Source of the DNA: Thiopontia sp013349825
GTDB taxonomy: Bacteria > Pseudomonadota > Gammaproteobacteria > GCF-002020875
Assembly (NCBI GenBank): GCA_963981015.1
Contig: CAXCCG010000081.1
Span: forward strand, 1 to 10,395
DNA length: 10,395 bases
Direction: 5' to 3'
Shown here: one piece after another, positions 8,079-10,395 of the stretch
Numbering within the stretch: the first letter of the stretch is position 1
How the letters are laid out: the number at the start of each line of letters is the position of its first letter
The notes under the pieces: model-generated
What the model was told of the DNA's origin: nothing
The model's database searches: none
Seen by the model: the letters and a program-made list of their open reading frames with translations, nothing else
Translations under genes and position numbers: made by a program

Positions 8079-9005
8079 CTAATTTACAGGGAGAAGTGAT
8101 GTCAGATGAGGTTCAAACTTCAGGGTATTGGAGAGGAGTTTGGGTGGAATATCGTCAAATTTTGAGGTGCGCTCAAACTCCATCAACATCTTACGTCCCT
8201 GCTCGGTCTCATGCACCCTTTTCAATGTGCCCTTGATCTGGTCGGCTAATTCTGCATCTAGGTCAGCGCGTTGAGAGACTACATGGTAGGGAACATACTC
8301 GGTAAACTGCACGATGCGCAACGGTTCCAGCGCGGTCTTCTCGAAATCACTGAAGTCCCCCTCAGATATGGCGGCAGCGGCCACCATATCGCGTTCGACC
8401 CAGGTGACCTGAGTCTCATTGTCATAGGCCATGATGGTGCCGACAACGTTGGGTGATGGGAGGTCGCGGGGGCTGTTTACGCTCTCCAGTTCAATGCCCT
8501 GAAGACCAAATTGTATTGCCGGCAGCATAAAGCCCGAAGTTGAAAAAGGCTCCTCAAAAGCGATCACCTGCCCCTTCAGGTCCCCAAGATTGGATATCGT
8601 GCTGTCGGCACGGGTGAAAATAACACTACGGTACTCTCCACGTCCCTTCTTCCAGCGTCGCAGCATATATTGTGAGCCAGAGAGTTTGTTCACCTGCAAA
8701 GCGGTAATTGAGCTGTCGATAAAGAGGTCGATCTTTCCACGTTTTAACCAGTTCACCACTTGAGGAACGCTACCGGCAATCTTCACATCCACCTTGTCGA
8801 TATCGCTACCACTCTCAGAAAGCGTATGGGCAAGGTAGTCTGCAAATGGTTTGAAAACCCGAAGCTCATCCACCGGGTCTGTGCTGATCGTACTGACCGT
8901 TATAGTCATGCTCCAGGCCTGAGACGAGGTCATGAATAGAAATAATAGTGCGAGGAAAAGTCGCTTCATTGGATGGAAGGTTCTACTTGGAGTTATTGTA
9001 GACAT
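8079..9005 (-). CDS. PhnD-like periplasmic substrate-binding protein
   Basis: The product belongs to the phosphate/phosphite/phosphonate-binding (PhnD-like) periplasmic protein family. From the ATG at 9005 it has 308 residues: a short leader, then MKRLFLALLFLFMTSSQAWS as a signal peptide, then the mature lobe beginning with TITVSTISTDP. Family features include FKPFADYLAHTL, the lobe motif KRGKIDLFIDSS, and DLKGQVIAFEEPFSTSGF, whose S-T-S-G corresponds to the ligand-binding loop. I chose 9005 because a strong AAGGAGG-type ribosome site is exactly placed for it; an in-frame ATG at 9041 would lie upstream of that site. It is followed after 13 bases by the hybrid kinase gene, with no permease or ATPase gene nearby. 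The likely job is therefore ligand sensing for the kinase rather than transport. Real ligand specificity cannot be read from the sequence, and many PhnD-like proteins bind other small anions or organics. Confidence 0.88.
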   Translation of the reverse strand: MSTITPSRTFHPMKRLFLALLFLFMTSSQAWSMTITVSTISTDPVDELRVFKPFADYLAHTLSESGSDIDKVDVKIAGSVPQVVNWLKRGKIDLFIDSSITALQVNKLSGSQYMLRRWKKGRGEYRSVIFTRADSTISNLGDLKGQVIAFEEPFSTSGFMLPAIQFGLQGIELESVNSPRDLPSPNVVGTIMAYDNETQVTWVERDMVAAAAISEGDFSDFEKTALEPLRIVQFTEYVPYHVVSQRADLDAELADQIKGTLKRVHETEQGRKMLMEFERTSKFDDIPPKLLSNTLKFEPHLTSLLPVN

Positions 9006-9009
9006 GATG

Positions 9010-9017
9010 ACCTCCTT
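9010..9017 (-). promoter_or_regulatory. Strong ribosome binding site fixing the PhnD-like start
   Basis: On the minus strand AAGGAGGT lies five bases before the ATG at 9005. It decides the start against the in-frame ATG at 9041, which has no such site. A weak extended -10 (TGATAATAT, 9033-9025) lies just upstream without a recognisable -35 box, so transcription could begin near 9018, leaving a very short leader. Confidence 0.75.
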
Positions 9018-9147
9018 GCTTTTGATATTATCATTTTTCAATGTGCTTGGTTAGCAGATCTAATAGCGACATCACTACTGAGAGAGCGCTCCTCGTCATC
9101 TACAGCCACATATTGCCCATCATATCTCAAAACCTTAGATGCCGTAG

Positions 9148-9200
9148 TGAGTCATGTCCAGCTGTGTGATGACCAACTTTTGCTGAAACATCAGAGGCAG
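9148..9200 (+). repeat. 53-bp diverged direct repeat, copy A
   Basis: This segment matches 10021-10073 at 41 of 53 positions without gaps, with the core TGTGATGACCA exact in both. It lies between the PhnD-like gene and higA. The remaining spacer (9042-9298) shows no gene that I can support. Differences between the copies are not concentrated at third codon positions in any shared frame, so it is probably not a conserved coding fragment. Confidence 0.7.
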
Positions 9201-9298
9201 CAATGGGTCGCACTGTCGCCGGTAACCATCAAACAGAACCGGTGGATGGTCTATACACAAACCAGCCCCAAGGTTTGGTTGGGTACTGCAATTTAACC

Positions 9299-9601
9299 CT
9301 AAGCAGCCACTTTCTCAATCTCATTCAATTCTGATTCGATTTTCTGCCGCGCTTGCCAAAGATCGTATTTCTGTTGCATTCTCAGCCAGAGATCCGCACC
9401 ATTGCCGAAAAGCGTTCCAGTTCTCAAAGCAAATTCAGCACTCACACCACTCTTCTTGTTTACTATCTTTGAAACAGTTTGCCGCGAGACCCCCAGCCGC
9501 GAGGCTAGCTCGGTCACAGACAGACCAGCACTCTCTGCAATATCCTGTAACAGCTCCCCTGGGTGAGTTGGTTCTCTAACGACTTTTATTTTTTGTACCA
9601 T
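9299..9601 (-). CDS. higA: HigA-family antitoxin, helix-turn-helix
   Basis: HigA neutralises the HigB toxin and usually represses the operon promoter. The 100-residue product has the family start REPTHPGELLQD (residues 9-20), then a helix-turn-helix of the XRE/HigA type at about 27-48 (LSVTELASRLGVSRQTVSKI). The typical continuation follows, ending in ADLWLRMQQKYDLW and a charged C-terminal helix. Length is normal for the family. The ATG is preceded by GAGGT on the minus strand (9613-9609), seven bases away, and this site overlaps the higB stop codon; the gap to higB is only 10 bases. Toxin-first order is the usual arrangement in higBA. The protein is the probable ligand of the half-sites found in the promoter. 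Confidence 0.93.
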   Translation of the reverse strand: MVQKIKVVREPTHPGELLQDIAESAGLSVTELASRLGVSRQTVSKIVNKKSGVSAEFALRTGTLFGNGADLWLRMQQKYDLWQARQKIESELNEIEKVAA

Positions 9602-9611
9602 TGTTCAAACC

Positions 9612-9887
9612 TCAGTGATAATTTTCGAAGTCCAACCTGCTTGCTTTCCCTTCATGCCACTCAAATGTAATACAGAATGGCCCCTTAACATGGATGCTAT
9701 ACCGCTTCGGTCTTCCTTCCAAACCATGGAAATTGAACCCTGGGAGATCCAGCTCATCGAGATTCTCAGCTACATCCAGAGCATCAAGCCTTACAAGGCA
9801 CCTTTTATGGTAGTCGTGGTGAATCTTTGCACTTTTCCCTTTCTCAAAAAGCTCACGCAATCCTTTGTGTTTAAAGCTAACTATCAT
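9612..9887 (-). CDS. higB: HigB-family toxin (RelE/ParE superfamily)
   Basis: HigB toxins are ribosome-dependent mRNA nucleases that are silent when bound to HigA. The 91-residue product matches the family across its length: MIVSFKHKGLRELFEKGKSAKI at the start (residues 1-22 only in outline), LDELDLPGFNFHGLEG in the middle, and RLDFENYH at the end, giving His54 and the terminal Tyr-His. One feature is unusual. Where many members have an N-W-R-I/V-T-F strand whose Arg helps catalysis, this protein has GPFCITF, with Cys72 in the Arg position. It may be a subfamily variant or a weakened enzyme. The ATG at 9887 agrees with the family N-terminus, but no ribosome site is present and the -10 box ends only 10 bases before it, so the message may be leaderless. 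Paired with higA directly downstream. Confidence 0.9.
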   Translation of the reverse strand: MIVSFKHKGLRELFEKGKSAKIHHDYHKRCLVRLDALDVAENLDELDLPGFNFHGLEGRPKRYSIHVKGPFCITFEWHEGKASRLDFENYH

Positions 9888-9916
9888 TTACATTAAATAG
9901 TAAATCGCATATTTAC
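9886..9916. promoter_or_regulatory. Candidate HigA operator half-sites
   Basis: The hexamer ATTTAC occurs at 9886-9891 and 9911-9916, and its complement GTAAAT at 9900-9905. The last two form a palindrome with a 5-base spacer, GTAAATcgcatATTTAC, that lies between and over the -35 and -10 boxes. The first covers the higB start region. This layout suits repression by a dimeric HigA, but no binding evidence exists. Confidence 0.5.
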
Positions 9917-9925
9917 GCGTGTCAA
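9897..9925 (-). promoter_or_regulatory. higBA promoter
   Basis: On the minus strand a perfect -35 box TTGACA (9925-9920) is followed, after exactly 17 bases, by TACTAT (9902-9897), four of six matches to TATAAT. The predicted start site at about 9890-9888 is only one to three bases ahead of the higB ATG. Confidence 0.7.
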
Positions 9926-10020
9926 TACTATGTTTACGAGATTCAGCATAGCCAATGGCCGTTGTTTGTTGATCTCAACCAGTCAGGTTGCCTCAATCAA
10001 AGCTATCTTAATGACTGGTA

Positions 10021-10073
10021 TGAGTCAGGTCCTGCCGTGTGATGACCAGCTTTCACAGTCGCACCAGAGGCGG
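10021..10073 (+). repeat. 53-bp diverged direct repeat, copy B
   Basis: This is the second copy of the repeat at 9148-9200, 873 bases away, in the same orientation and without gaps. Together the copies bracket higBA and its promoter. Copy B is followed by a short palindrome, CCAGAG with CTCTGG (10064-10069 and 10074-10079), of which the right arm lies just outside the aligned segment. Confidence 0.7.
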
Positions 10074-10130
10074 CTCTGGTTAAGGTTTCCTGATATCTAC
10101 CCTGCCATATCGCTTAACGCCAGCAGGTAA

Positions 10131-10395
10131 TCAGTGGGTAGATGTCGGGAAGGCAATCAAGGAAGAAACCGCGGGCCGACAGCAGTCAGGGTCTACAGCG
10201 TGAATGACTATGGGGATTGGTCGAGTCCCTCTCTGCCTATGTTTGCAATATTCACCCAGACCGGCGATAAGCTTGGTGGAATTTTGTCCTGAAGTGGTAT
10301 TTCTTGCTACTTGCAGCGCCCTCAGCAAAGCAATTCCTGCCCGTATGCCGTCACCGGCGTTTAATCTAACGGGTTAAAGTCCCTAAGGAGGAATT
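10131..10395 (+). other. Region without a supported complete gene; weak open remnant
   Basis: Of the 508 bases to the right of higB, the promoter and repeat copy B account for the first part. From 10131 the plus strand is open to a TGA at 10290-10292, directly after a TAA at 10128-10130 in the same frame, with no credible start. Its translation includes VRVYSVNDYGDWSSPS, loosely similar to the last strand of fibronectin type III-like domains. That is too little to name a gene; it could be a fragment of a decayed surface protein or chance. The rest (10293-10383) shows no gene. Confidence 0.2.
10384..10391 (+). promoter_or_regulatory. Shine-Dalgarno site for a gene starting beyond the window
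   Basis: TAAGGAGG matches the 16S rRNA tail in full, and the window ends four bases later. A plus-strand start codon is expected within a few bases of the edge. Confidence 0.5.

Noticed and set aside
9006..9041. ATG at 9041 as the start of the PhnD-like protein
   Set aside because: It would put the strong AAGGAGGT site inside the coding region; that site is perfectly placed for the ATG at 9005, which also gives a shorter leader before the signal peptide.
8973..9296. 107-codon plus-strand ORF across the PhnD-like start and repeat copy A
   Set aside because: It overlaps the opposite-strand gene start, has no ribosome site, and its similarity to the frame at 9930-10130 is due to the nucleotide repeat, with changes not favouring silent positions.
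9615..9896. 93-codon plus-strand ORF opposite higB
   Set aside because: It is antisense to a clear higB gene and shows no independent features.
10030..10395. Group II intron 5' end, because GTGTG occurs at 10037 and the tail has GGG/CCC pairing
   Set aside because: No domain pattern could be followed, the same GTGTG occurs in repeat copy A, and no reverse transcriptase is visible in the window.

Overview
The window looks like a chromosomal segment of a gammaproteobacterium of moderate GC content. The main evidence is a YheS-type ABC-F protein that is close to the enterobacterial form along its whole length, together with TonB/ExbB/ExbD, a hybrid histidine kinase and a higBA module. Genus or species cannot be assigned from the sequence. 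A free-living or symbiotic sulfur- or nitrogen-metabolising lineage is possible but unproven.

Left third (1-3792, + strand): the 3' end of a tonB gene, whose Pro-Glu linker is encoded by a CCAGAG hexanucleotide tandem repeat, a 35-codon ORF that overlaps the tonB stop, then exbB, exbD and an outer-membrane TonB-dependent receptor. The receptor carries the Cys-x-x-x-Met and His-x-Met motifs typical of the OprC/NosA copper receptor family. The arrangement reads as a self-contained copper uptake unit: the receptor binds copper at the surface, and TonB-ExbB-ExbD carries proton-motive-force energy across the periplasm to open it.

Centre (3793-6136): a spacer with a consensus TATAAT box, then yheS, a duplicated-ATPase ribosome-associated ABC-F protein. 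A 331-bp convergent spacer follows. Its minus strand holds a 70-codon protein-like stretch without a start codon, bounded by TAG triplets, and a long imperfect inverted repeat.

Right-centre (6137-9005, - strand): a two-gene operon of a PhnD-like periplasmic binding protein and a membrane-bound hybrid histidine kinase. The layout suggests that the binding protein senses a ligand and presents it to the kinase's periplasmic domain. No transporter genes accompany it.

Right end (9006-10395): a higB-higA toxin-antitoxin pair (- strand) with a well-formed promoter. Candidate operator half-sites sit in the promoter, and the -10 box is so close to the higB start that the mRNA may be leaderless. A 53-bp diverged direct repeat (41 of 53 identical, no gaps) lies on both sides of higBA, which suggests insertion as a cassette or between repeats. 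The last 265 bases hold only weak open reading remnants and end in a perfect Shine-Dalgarno sequence for a gene that should start just beyond the window.

The most interesting items are the copper receptor with its own energising complex, the PhnD-like/kinase sensory pair, and the repeat-flanked higBA with a possibly leaderless toxin message. No large, clearly undescribed system is visible.
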